Positions 6,476-13,135 of a DNA stretch of 22,320 nucleotides are shown here, piece by piece. Numbering within the stretch: the stretch's first letter is position 1; every line of letters starts with the position of its first letter. Both the position numbers and the translations under genes were made by a program. The DNA comes from CAIJNA01 sp964516815 (GTDB taxonomy: Bacteria; Campylobacterota; Campylobacteria; Campylobacterales; Arcobacteraceae): contig CAZEXK010000023.1 of NCBI GenBank assembly GCA_964516815.1, positions 1-22,320 of the forward strand, in the 5' to 3' direction. Under the pieces are notes generated by a model. The model saw nothing but the letters and a program-made list of their open reading frames with translations, was not told the DNA's origin and did no database searches.

Positions 6476-7263
6476 TTGAAAAAAATAATAATACTAAGTG
6501 CAGTTACAGTTGCTAGCTTATTTGCTACAAATGGTTCAAATTTAATAGGATTGGGTGCAGAATCAAGAGCCCTAGGTGGTACAGGTATTGCAATGTATCA
6601 AGGTAGTGAAAATGCTATGACAAATCCAGCTTTACTTGGAAAAACAAAAGCAAATAAAAAAGAATTTACGCTTGCTGCTACTTTATTTAAAGCTGATGTA
6701 AGTGCTAAAACTACTAATGGTTCTCAACAAGGTGGAGGTGTACCTGGGGTTGACGAATCAAGTGATGTTGGAATGTCACCAATACCTTATATTTCTCATG
6801 CGCATAGAATATCTTCTGAGTTAACAATTGGATTTGGCTTATNNNNNNNNNNNNNNNNNNNNNNNNNNNNNNNNNNNNNNNNNNNNNNNNNNNNNNNNNN
6901 NNNNNNNNNNNNNNNNNNNNNNNNNNNNNNNNNNNNNNNNNNGGTCAAACTAAATTATACAATATGAAAAGTGAATTACAATTATTGCAACTTGCACCAT
7001 CTATTACATATAATAAAGATAACTATGCTATAGGATTAACTGCAATTGCACAATATGGTACTTTAGCAATTGATTTTGATGGAAATCCTGGAAATGGTGT
7101 AGCAGGTGTAAGGCATGTTGGAGATAATAAGTCATCAAGTGATACAGGTTTTGGTTTATCAATTGGTGGATATTATGATGTATCAAAAGATACCACAATT
7201 GGAACACTTACTACAAAACATTCTTAAAATGCATTAACAGTAGCTTACAAATTTAATTTGTAA
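6476..7263 (+). pseudogene. FadL/OMPP1-type outer membrane transporter, broken
   Basis: A TTG start with GGAG upstream opens a signal peptide (MKKIIILSAVTVASLFA), followed by NGSNLIGLGAESRALGGTG and NPALLG, typical of the N-terminal hatch of FadL-family channels that import long-chain fatty acids and other hydrophobic compounds. After a 100-N gap the same protein resumes at QTKLYNMKSELQLLQLAPSI and runs through GFGLSIGGYYDVSKDTTIG. It then passes directly to TTKHS and a TAA at 7225-7227. The next eleven codons in the same frame read NALTVAYKFNL and end at TAA 7261-7263, which looks like the final beta-strand of the barrel. Family members are about 400-450 residues, so roughly 180-200 residues are missing between DTTIG and TTKHS, and the internal stop could be a CAA-to-TAA change. 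The present sequence cannot encode a full barrel; decay or assembly error are both possible. Confidence 0.75.
6843..6942. other. Assembly gap, 100 N
   Basis: Exactly 100 Ns lie inside the fadL-like gene. Flanking sequence on both sides is FadL-like, so the gap is internal to one gene, but its true length is unknown. Confidence 0.99.
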
Positions 7264-7276
7264 GTTTATTATCACT

Positions 7277-7298
7277 TTTGAACTATAATATATTCAAA
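7277..7298 (+). promoter_or_regulatory. Predicted promoter with flanking inverted repeat, before periplasmic protein-marR pair
   Basis: TATAAT (7284-7289) lies 26 bases before the ATG at 7316. It is bracketed by TTTGAA (7277-7282) and TTCAAA (7293-7298), a six-base inverted repeat with a ten-base spacer. A repressor bound there would block the promoter. The arrangement suggests a regulated promoter for the two genes downstream, possibly by their own MarR protein; this is inferred. Confidence 0.4.
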
Positions 7299-7315
7299 GG
7301 AAAAAAAGGAAAAAA

Positions 7316-8110
7316 ATGAAAAAAATAATATTGTTAACATTATTTGTATCCAATATTTTTGCTACAAATATAAGTACATACCTAAAAAGTGATATATTAT
7401 CATCAGCTCAAGTTGAAAAAAAACTTAAAAAAGCTGGTTTTAAAATCATAGGTTCTTATAATGCAATGCAAAATAAAGATTACAAAATAATTACATATAC
7501 CTCACCAAGACTAATAGAATTAGCATCAAAGAAAAATAGAGCTTTTGCTGCAGTACAAAAAGTAATGATATCAAAAATTGATAATATATTATTATTCACT
7601 AATCCTCAATATTTTTTAGAAGCATTTTTACAAGATGATATAAACAAAGCTAAGAGTGATTTAGTTTTAAAAAAACTTAAAAATGAATTTACTTTAACAA
7701 GTTCTGATTATTCACTTGTACAAAGTGATTTAAAAGATTATCACTTTATGTTTGGAATGCCTTTTTATGAAGATATGCTTGAAGTTGCTAGTGGAAATGA
7801 TTTAATAAAAAAATTAAAGAAAAATGCTGCTTCTAATATAGTATTTGAATTAAAAGTTAAAAATGCTACTTTATACGGTATATCTATGCAAAATAAAAAT
7901 GGTGAAAAAAATTATTTATCAATATTGAATGAAGAAAAAAGTGCTGTATTCTTGCCATACATGCTTATGATTGAAAATAATAAAGCGATGATTTTACATC
8001 CAAAATATTATTTAGCATTATCATTACCAAAATTAACTATGGGTGAATTTATGAATATTATGGATACTCCTACTCATATAGAAGATTATTTTATAAGTTT
8101 ATTTAAATAA
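7316..8110 (+). CDS. Predicted periplasmic protein of unknown function
   Basis: I do not recognise a named family. The 264-residue protein begins with a clear Sec signal peptide (MKKIILLTLFVSNIFA, cleavage likely before TNIS), so it is exported, probably to the periplasm. The mature part starts with a helix and KKLKKAGFKIIGSYNAM, then YKIITYTSPRLIELASKK, a charged helix-strand alternation, and YHFMFGMPFYEDMLEV near the middle. No cysteines, lipobox or further membrane segments are seen. Its signal peptide resembles that of the fadL-like gene upstream. Two purine-rich ribosome binding sequences precede the ATG. The position between an outer membrane hydrocarbon/fatty-acid channel and a MarR regulator suggests a role in handling hydrophobic compounds, but this rests on context only. 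Confidence 0.7.
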   Translation: MKKIILLTLFVSNIFATNISTYLKSDILSSAQVEKKLKKAGFKIIGSYNAMQNKDYKIITYTSPRLIELASKKNRAFAAVQKVMISKIDNILLFTNPQYFLEAFLQDDINKAKSDLVLKKLKNEFTLTSSDYSLVQSDLKDYHFMFGMPFYEDMLEVASGNDLIKKLKKNAASNIVFELKVKNATLYGISMQNKNGEKNYLSILNEEKSAVFLPYMLMIENNKAMILHPKYYLALSLPKLTMGEFMNIMDTPTHIEDYFISLFK

Positions 8111-8142
8111 ATAAAAATAGAAAATTATTATTAAGGATATAA

Positions 8143-8607
8143 ATGAACGTAGATGAAAAAAATGTTATAGCAAATGATATTGCGGCACTAACAATTGATA
8201 TGGAAAAATTATGTAGAAGTAAAGAAACATATTTTTGCAATAAGATTAATATTACACCAGTAGAATTTAAATGTCTTAGATATTTATTAAGTAACACCTT
8301 CCCACAAGTTAAAGAACTTGCATCACATATGTCACTTACAGCTGCTAGAGTTACTAACTTATTAAATTCTTTAGAAAAAAAGGATTATGTATTAAGAACA
8401 ATTTCTTCAGAAGATAGAAGAGTTATAAAAGTAAAACTTACAAATGATGGACAAATATTTGCAAATGAAATTCAAGAACAATATGTAAATTATCATAAAG
8501 AAATAATAGAGTCAATAGGTGATGAAAATGAATTAATATATTTACTTGATAGTATTAAAACCTTTAAAAATATTCTAGAAACATTTCTTAAAAAAAAATC
8601 TAGATAA
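8143..8607 (+). CDS. MarR-family transcriptional regulator
   Basis: At 154 residues it has the usual MarR length and winged-helix layout. There is an N-terminal dimer helix, FKCLRYLLSN with VKELASHMSLTAARVTNLLNSLEKKDYV as the helix-turn-helix, then the wing EDRRVIKVKLTNDG, and a C-terminal helix that completes the dimer. MarR proteins usually repress nearby genes and release DNA on binding aromatic or lipophilic ligands or on oxidation. Cysteines at about C24 and C32 lie in the first helices, so redox sensing cannot be excluded. The gene follows the periplasmic protein by 32 bases, with AAGGAT as ribosome binding site, and converges with fmt. Candidate targets are the palindromes at 6377-6399 and 7277-7298. 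The ligand is unknown. Confidence 0.88.
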   Translation: MNVDEKNVIANDIAALTIDMEKLCRSKETYFCNKINITPVEFKCLRYLLSNTFPQVKELASHMSLTAARVTNLLNSLEKKDYVLRTISSEDRRVIKVKLTNDGQIFANEIQEQYVNYHKEIIESIGDENELIYLLDSIKTFKNILETFLKKKSR

Positions 8608-8643
8608 TATTTTTATCGATTTTATGAATATACAAAAAGTTAT

Positions 8644-9561
8644 TTAGTGGAGCATATCTCCGACTTTTAATTTTTTTGCTCTAATAAAATCAGTAGCATC
8701 AACCTCTTTTTTTGATGGAACTTGAATACGAAATAATCTTATACTACCTTTTAGGCAAGATAATACTATGTAATTTTTGTTAATTTCTAATATTTTATTT
8801 TTGTCGTTTATTGAACTTATTTCATTTATTTTTAATATTTTTATTTTTAAGCCACTTTTTAAATATATACCTGGCCAGACCTTATATGCCTTGTATTTTG
8901 CATTTATATGACTTGCATCATTAAGTTCTACTAAACCGTCTTCTTTTTTTATTTTAGAGCAATAAGATATAAGTGATGCATTTTGCTTAATTGGATTAAT
9001 TTTAATATAATCTTTTAATACTTTGATTATTAATGTTGCAGCAGTTGTTGATAATAAATTAAATAAATCCTCTACATTCATTGTTTGATCAATTTTTAGA
9101 TACTTAAAAGATAAAATATCACCACTATCAAGACCTTTTTCCATCATCATAGCTGTAACACCTGTATATTTATCCTTATTTAATAAGCATTGTTGAATAG
9201 GACTAGCCCCTCTATATTTTGGAAGCAATGATGCATGTAAATTTATACATGGAGCAATATCTAGTATATCTTGTGGTAATATTTGTCCGTATGCTGCAAC
9301 TATTATAAAATCTGCATTTAAATCTATAATTGTTTGCTTTATATTTTCTTCTTTTAAAGTTTTAGGTTGAAAAATTGGTATAGATATATTTTCATTTAAA
9401 ATATATTGTTTTATATGTGGTGCAGTTATTATTTGTTTTCTTCCAACTTTTTTATCTGCTTGTGTAAAAAGTGCAATTATTTCATAATCATTTTTTATTA
9501 ATTCATTTAAAATTATACTAGCATATTGAGGAGTACCCATAAAAATTATTTTTTTAGACAT
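8644..9561 (-). CDS. fmt: Methionyl-tRNA formyltransferase
   Basis: It formylates Met-tRNA(fMet) with 10-formyl-tetrahydrofolate so that translation can initiate. The 305-residue length is usual for the family (E. coli 315). The N-terminal formyltransferase domain opens with IIFMGTPQYAS. Its catalytic triad fits N107 and H109 in INLHASLLPKYRGASPI and D145 in MEKGLDSGDIL. The C-terminal domain has KAYKVWPGIYLK, the region that contacts the tRNA. It is the last gene of the obgE-proB-fmt string, nine bases after proB, with GGAAAT as ribosome binding site. In Campylobacter, birA, parA and parB follow fmt; here the convergent marR gene lies there instead, so synteny breaks at this point. Confidence 0.96.
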   Translation of the reverse strand: MSKKIIFMGTPQYASIILNELIKNDYEIIALFTQADKKVGRKQIITAPHIKQYILNENISIPIFQPKTLKEENIKQTIIDLNADFIIVAAYGQILPQDILDIAPCINLHASLLPKYRGASPIQQCLLNKDKYTGVTAMMMEKGLDSGDILSFKYLKIDQTMNVEDLFNLLSTTAATLIIKVLKDYIKINPIKQNASLISYCSKIKKEDGLVELNDASHINAKYKAYKVWPGIYLKSGLKIKILKINEISSINDKNKILEINKNYIVLSCLKGSIRLFRIQVPSKKEVDATDFIRAKKLKVGDMLH

Positions 9562-9570
9562 AATATTTCC

Positions 9571-10329
9571 TTATTTTGAGAAAAGTGTACCTGAATTATG
9601 GATGTTATCAAGCATGTATTCTTTTATATTTTTCAAGTCATACCCATTTGACAGAAACATTTTTTTATTATGTTTTAATAAAAAATTAGCAGCTTTTAGT
9701 TTAGTAACAATACCACCAGTTGCAAACTCATTATTTGCTGTATGTTTGGCATTTAATTGTTTATTTGAAATAACAGAAACATTTTTTATCAATTTTGCAT
9801 TTTTATTTATCTTTGGATTGTCATCATAATAACCATCGATATCGCTTAAAATAATAAGAAGTGATGCATTTAGATGATATGTAAGATAAGCAGATAATTG
9901 ATCATTATCTCCAAACACTAATTCATCAATAGCAGTAAGGTCATTTTCATTTATTATTGCAATAACATTGTTTGCTAATAAAACTGATATGGCATCTTTT
10001 AAATGTTCTAGTCTTTCATTGTCATTAAAAATACTTTTTTCTAACAATACTTGAGAACAAATCATATCATATTTTTTAAATTCATTTGCATAAGTGTGCA
10101 TTAAATAAGGTTGCCCAATAGATGCTAAAGCTTGCTTATTGGGTATATGTTTTTTATCAAGGTTTAATAATGTAAATCCAGCAGCAACAGCACCAGAACT
10201 TACAAGTATTACATGATATTTTTTTGATAAAATTGCAATAAAATCAACTAAATTTTTTAGTCTATTCAAAGCTAATGCATTATTTTGTGTAAGTAAAGCA
10301 CTTCCAACTTTTATAACTATTTTATCCAT
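9571..10329 (-). CDS. proB: Glutamate 5-kinase (short form without PUA domain)
   Basis: It phosphorylates glutamate in the first step of proline synthesis. The 252-residue protein is an amino-acid kinase fold: IVIKVGSALLT (4-14) for phosphate binding, VSSGAVAAG near 43-51, NENDLTAIDELVFGDNDQLSA around 128-148 for the glutamate and metal sites, LSDIDGYYDDNP, and GGIVTKLKAA near 206-215. The C-terminal PUA domain of E. coli ProB (367 residues) is absent, as is normal for the short Campylobacterota enzymes. The start is four bases after the obgE stop without a strong ribosome binding site, so translational coupling is likely. proA is not in this window. Confidence 0.94.
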   Translation of the reverse strand: MDKIVIKVGSALLTQNNALALNRLKNLVDFIAILSKKYHVILVSSGAVAAGFTLLNLDKKHIPNKQALASIGQPYLMHTYANEFKKYDMICSQVLLEKSIFNDNERLEHLKDAISVLLANNVIAIINENDLTAIDELVFGDNDQLSAYLTYHLNASLLIILSDIDGYYDDNPKINKNAKLIKNVSVISNKQLNAKHTANNEFATGGIVTKLKAANFLLKHNKKMFLSNGYDLKNIKEYMLDNIHNSGTLFSK

Positions 10330-10333
10330 ATCT

Positions 10334-11422
10334 TTACTTTGTGTTTATTAAATCATACAATGCATATCTAATACTAGATGTATTTTGTTTAGTAGCACTT
10401 GATATTGGAAGAATAAAAAATGGTAAATTACTATCATAATTACTAAATACTACATCTTGTAAATAATATTTTTTATCTTTTTGAAAACCATATGTATTTT
10501 CGCTTGAAAGTTCAAAGCCAATACCTTCTATAAATTCTTGGATTTTATCATTTAACTCATCAGGATCGATAACATCAATTTTACTTAATGCAATTGCAAA
10601 TTTTCTTTTAGCTAATAAAGGAGAAAATTTTGATAGTTCTTCTTTTAATACATTATATTGCAAAATCATATCTCTATAATTTGCCATATCTATCATATAT
10701 AGTAATGTTTTAGTTCTTTCAATATGTCGTAAAAACTCAAGTCCCAATCCTCTACCTTCACTAGCACCTTCAATTATACCTGGTATATCAGCCATTACAA
10801 ATGATGTATATTCTCCAACTTCAACAACTCCTAATTTAGGTGTTAAAGTAGTAAACTCATAATTTGCTACTTGAGGAGTAGCATTTGATTGTACAGATAT
10901 TAAAGTTGATTTACCAACATTTGGATAACCAACTAGCCCAACATCAGCAATAAGTTTTAATTCTAATCCAATTTCTTGTTCAATTCCTGGTAATCCTGGT
11001 TGAAAATATGTTGGAGCTTGATTTCTTGAATTTTTAAAATGATAATTTCCCATACCACCTTTTCCACCTTGAAGAATTAAATATCTTGTACCTTCTTCAA
11101 TCAAGTCTGCTATTACATCTCCTGTTTCAGTATCTATAACTTGAGTTCCACTAGGTACTCTTAATTCCATATCAGGTGCTGATCTACCTGTCATTCTACT
11201 TGCCATACCAGGTTGTCCATTTTGTGCTTTTAATATATGTCTGCCTTTAAACCATGATAGAGTATCAGTATTATTATTTACAACAAAGTAAATATCTCCA
11301 CCTTTTCCACCATCTCCACCATCAGGTCCACCTTTTACAACAAATTTTTCTTTTCTAAAAGATGAACATCCAGGTCCACCCTTTCCAGATATTAAAGTAA
11401 ATTTTGCATTATCTACAAACAT
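10334..11422 (-). CDS. obgE: GTPase Obg/CgtA, 50S assembly factor
   Basis: This is a P-loop GTPase that binds the large ribosomal subunit and links ribosome assembly to nutrient state. The 362-residue protein has the glycine-rich Obg fold (1-157, with repeated GGxGG segments such as GGPDGGDGGKGG). The G domain follows: G1 GYPNVGKST at 165-173, switch region with TTLTPKLGVV, G3 DIPG at 212-215, G4 SKID at 280-283 in place of the textbook NKxD, and G5 SSATK at 341-345. It ends soon after the G domain and lacks the long acidic C-terminal tail of the E. coli protein. AAGGAAA lies eight bases before the ATG. A strong terminator hairpin lies only 17 bases upstream of the ATG, so expression must come by read-through from rplU-rpmA. 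Confidence 0.96.
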   Translation of the reverse strand: MFVDNAKFTLISGKGGPGCSSFRKEKFVVKGGPDGGDGGKGGDIYFVVNNNTDTLSWFKGRHILKAQNGQPGMASRMTGRSAPDMELRVPSGTQVIDTETGDVIADLIEEGTRYLILQGGKGGMGNYHFKNSRNQAPTYFQPGLPGIEQEIGLELKLIADVGLVGYPNVGKSTLISVQSNATPQVANYEFTTLTPKLGVVEVGEYTSFVMADIPGIIEGASEGRGLGLEFLRHIERTKTLLYMIDMANYRDMILQYNVLKEELSKFSPLLAKRKFAIALSKIDVIDPDELNDKIQEFIEGIGFELSSENTYGFQKDKKYYLQDVVFSNYDSNLPFFILPISSATKQNTSSIRYALYDLINTK

Positions 11423-11439
11423 ATATTTTCCTTATTAAT

Positions 11440-11474
11440 AAAAAAAGGTACTATAGCTTTGCTATAGTACCTTT
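11440..11474 (-). terminator. Intrinsic terminator between rpmA and obgE
   Basis: AAAGGTACTATAGC (11444-11457) and GCTATAGTACCTTT (11461-11474) form a perfect 14-base-pair stem with a three-base loop. On the minus strand it is followed by a run of seven Ts (11440-11446, partly in the stem). The plus-strand side lacks a T run, so it acts on rplU-rpmA transcripts. It lies directly before the obgE ribosome binding site. Confidence 0.9.
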
Positions 11475-11499
11475 AACATAAAATATTTAATCTTTTAAA

Positions 11500-11754
11500 T
11501 TATGACGCGTAAACAGAAACTTTTTTTCTTTTCTTGTCTTTAATTTCAAATTTTACTACACCATCAATTAATGAATATATTGTATGATCTTTTCCTATAC
11601 CAACATTAGTACCAACGTGAACTTTTGTTCCTCGTTGTCTAATTATAATATTTCCAGCTCTTACAACTTCACCACCATATTTTTTAACTCCAAGTCTTCT
11701 ACCTGCTGAGTCTCTGTTATTTTGTGTACTTCCTTGACCTTTCTTATGTGCCAT
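11500..11754 (-). CDS. rpmA: 50S ribosomal protein L27
   Basis: The 84-residue basic protein has the standard L27 sequence: MAHKKGQGSTQNNRDSAGRR at the N-terminus, RAGNIIIRQRGTKVH in the middle, and GKDHTIYSLIDGVVKFE. L27 sits by the peptidyl-transferase centre, with its N-terminal tail reaching the tRNA acceptor ends. The start directly gives AHKKG, so there is no N-terminal leader of the Firmicutes type that needs cleavage. It follows rplU by 12 bases with AAGGAG as ribosome binding site and is the last gene before the strong terminator. Confidence 0.98.
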   Translation of the reverse strand: MAHKKGQGSTQNNRDSAGRRLGVKKYGGEVVRAGNIIIRQRGTKVHVGTNVGIGKDHTIYSLIDGVVKFEIKDKKRKKVSVYAS

Positions 11755-11766
11755 ATCAATATCTCC

Positions 11767-12075
11767 TTATGCTGCTATTTTAGTAATTCTAACTTGAGTA
11801 AAGCTTCTTCTGAAACCTCTTTTAAGTTTTGAATCTTTTCTTCTTCTTTTTTTGTAGATGATAACTTTTTTATCTTTACCTTCAACAATAACTTCAGCTG
11901 ATACTTTTACTGATGATACATCAGTTCCAGTTTTTAATGTAGTACCATCATTCACAGCTAATACTTCTGTAAATTCAATACTATCTTTAGGTTCTTTATT
12001 CATATTGTCAAGATTAAGGATATCACCTTCTTGAACTTTATATTGTTTTCCACCATTTTTAATAATTGCGTACAT
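11767..12075 (-). CDS. rplU: 50S ribosomal protein L21
   Basis: The 102-residue protein begins MYAIIKNGGKQYKVQEGD and has the basic KKVIIYKKRRRKDSKLKRG segment near 70-88 followed by HR-like FRRSFTQVRITKI, all typical of L21, which binds 23S rRNA in the large subunit. It is the first gene of the rplU-rpmA unit. AAAAAGGTG lies before the ATG, and TATAAT lies about 30 bases upstream of the start. Confidence 0.98.
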   Translation of the reverse strand: MYAIIKNGGKQYKVQEGDILNLDNMNKEPKDSIEFTEVLAVNDGTTLKTGTDVSSVKVSAEVIVEGKDKKVIIYKKRRRKDSKLKRGFRRSFTQVRITKIAA

Positions 12076-12105
12076 TTAAACACCTTTTTCTAATTTATAA
12101 AGCGA

Positions 12106-12111
12106 ATTATA
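12106..12111 (-). promoter_or_regulatory. Predicted -10 box of the rplU-rpmA promoter
   Basis: On the minus strand TATAAT lies 30 bases before the rplU ATG, so transcription would start near 12098-12100 with a leader of about 24 bases that contains the ribosome binding site. This is likely also the main promoter for obgE-proB-fmt by terminator read-through. Confidence 0.55.
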
Positions 12112-12179
12112 TCTCGTATATCATTAAAGTTTGTTTAAGTAATACTAAGCAAATAAAATAATGAACTTTATGAGATTAA

Positions 12180-12569
12180 TTAGTAATTAACACAATCAGT
12201 TGCTTTTGCAATAACATCCATCTCTATTAATGCATTTTTTGGTAAACCTGCTACTTGCACTGTAGCTCTTGCTGGTTTATGATCTCCAAATGCTTCTGAC
12301 ATAAGTACGTTTACAATTCCAAAATCTTTCATATCTACTAAATATATATTTATTTTAATAACAGATTGTAAAGAGCAAAAGTTATCTTCTAAGATTGCTT
12401 TTAAGTTTGCAAATACTTGTCTAGTTTGTTTTTTGATATCATTTTCTACCATTGTTCCATCTTCTAGTAATGGTATTTGTCCTGATGAATAAATAAAACC
12501 ATTTACTTTAACTGCTTGTGAATATGGTCCTATAGCCTCTGGTGATCTTTCTGATTGTAAGAATTCCAT
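12180..12569 (-). CDS. ridA: RidA-family reactive enamine/imine deaminase
   Basis: RidA hydrolyses 2-aminoacrylate and related enamines released by PLP enzymes, protecting the cell from their damage. The 129-residue length is typical. GPYSQAV (14-20) holds the conserved tyrosine, GQIPL at 30-34 is the strand motif, and ARATVQVAGLPKNALIEMDVIA holds the substrate-binding R101 and E116, equal to R105 and E120 of the E. coli protein. The active arginine is therefore present, as in true RidA rather than divergent Rid subfamilies. Its product is a cytoplasmic homotrimer in known members. The gene lies alone between rplU (104 bases downstream) and the dnaG pair (83 bases upstream), same strand. Confidence 0.92.
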   Translation of the reverse strand: MEFLQSERSPEAIGPYSQAVKVNGFIYSSGQIPLLEDGTMVENDIKKQTRQVFANLKAILEDNFCSLQSVIKINIYLVDMKDFGIVNVLMSEAFGDHKPARATVQVAGLPKNALIEMDVIAKATDCVNY

Positions 12570-12652
12570 AAATTGCCTTTTATTTTATTTTACAAAATCA
12601 TATATTAAAAACAAATTAGAAGAATACTTCAATATATAATTTATTGATTAAT

Positions 12653-13135
12653 TTAATTTATATCAAATAAATATGCTATTGTTATTTTTTCATTTTGTAA
12701 ATTAACCATATTTACATTATATATATCATAATCACTTATTTTATATATAAAGCTACATGTCTTTTTTTCTTCTAAGAGTTCATATTTTATATTTTTTGGC
12801 ATAGCTAAATCATTTATATAATTAATATTTTGTAAAGATTCATTGTTTATTTCATTTTTAAATACCATTTTACCATCTTCATTAAATATAAAAATATATG
12901 CTGGGATATTAATATGAGATATTGATTTATAATAGTTATCATTTATAATATTAGAATTTATTTTAAAAATACTATAAATAAAACATCTTTTAGTAATAGC
13001 AGTGTAAATAATAATAATTGGCAATACTAATAATAATGCACTTTCATAGTGCAATGCAAATACTATTAAAAATATAGCTATATTAAATCTTATCATAGCT
13101 TCAATCATTGTCATATTATTTAATTTTGTACACAT
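12653..13135 (-). CDS. Membrane protein with DUF2892 (YgaP-like) N-terminal segment
   Basis: The ATG at 13135 overlaps the dnaG stop as TGATG; a TTG one codon earlier is an alternative start. The 160-residue protein begins with MIEAMIRFNIAIFLIVFAL and a second hydrophobic stretch, then TAITKRCFIYSIFKIN. This matches the DUF2892 pattern of two membrane helices ending in T-x(3)-C-x-x-Y. The remaining roughly 100 residues are soluble and polar, with IPAYIFIFNEDGKMVFKNE, which may be a small PAS-like or thiosulfate-related fold; I cannot assign it. Overlap with dnaG implies translational coupling. A similar small membrane protein gene next to dnaG is not something I can confirm from memory. Confidence 0.6.
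   Translation of the reverse strand: MCTKLNNMTMIEAMIRFNIAIFLIVFALHYESALLLVLPIIIIYTAITKRCFIYSIFKINSNIINDNYYKSISHINIPAYIFIFNEDGKMVFKNEINNESLQNINYINDLAMPKNIKYELLEEKKTCSFIYKISDYDIYNVNMVNLQNEKITIAYLFDIN

Noticed and set aside
8585..8625. Terminator between marR and fmt (GATAA / TTATC)
   Set aside because: Five A/T-rich base pairs without a clean T tract; not distinguishable from background.
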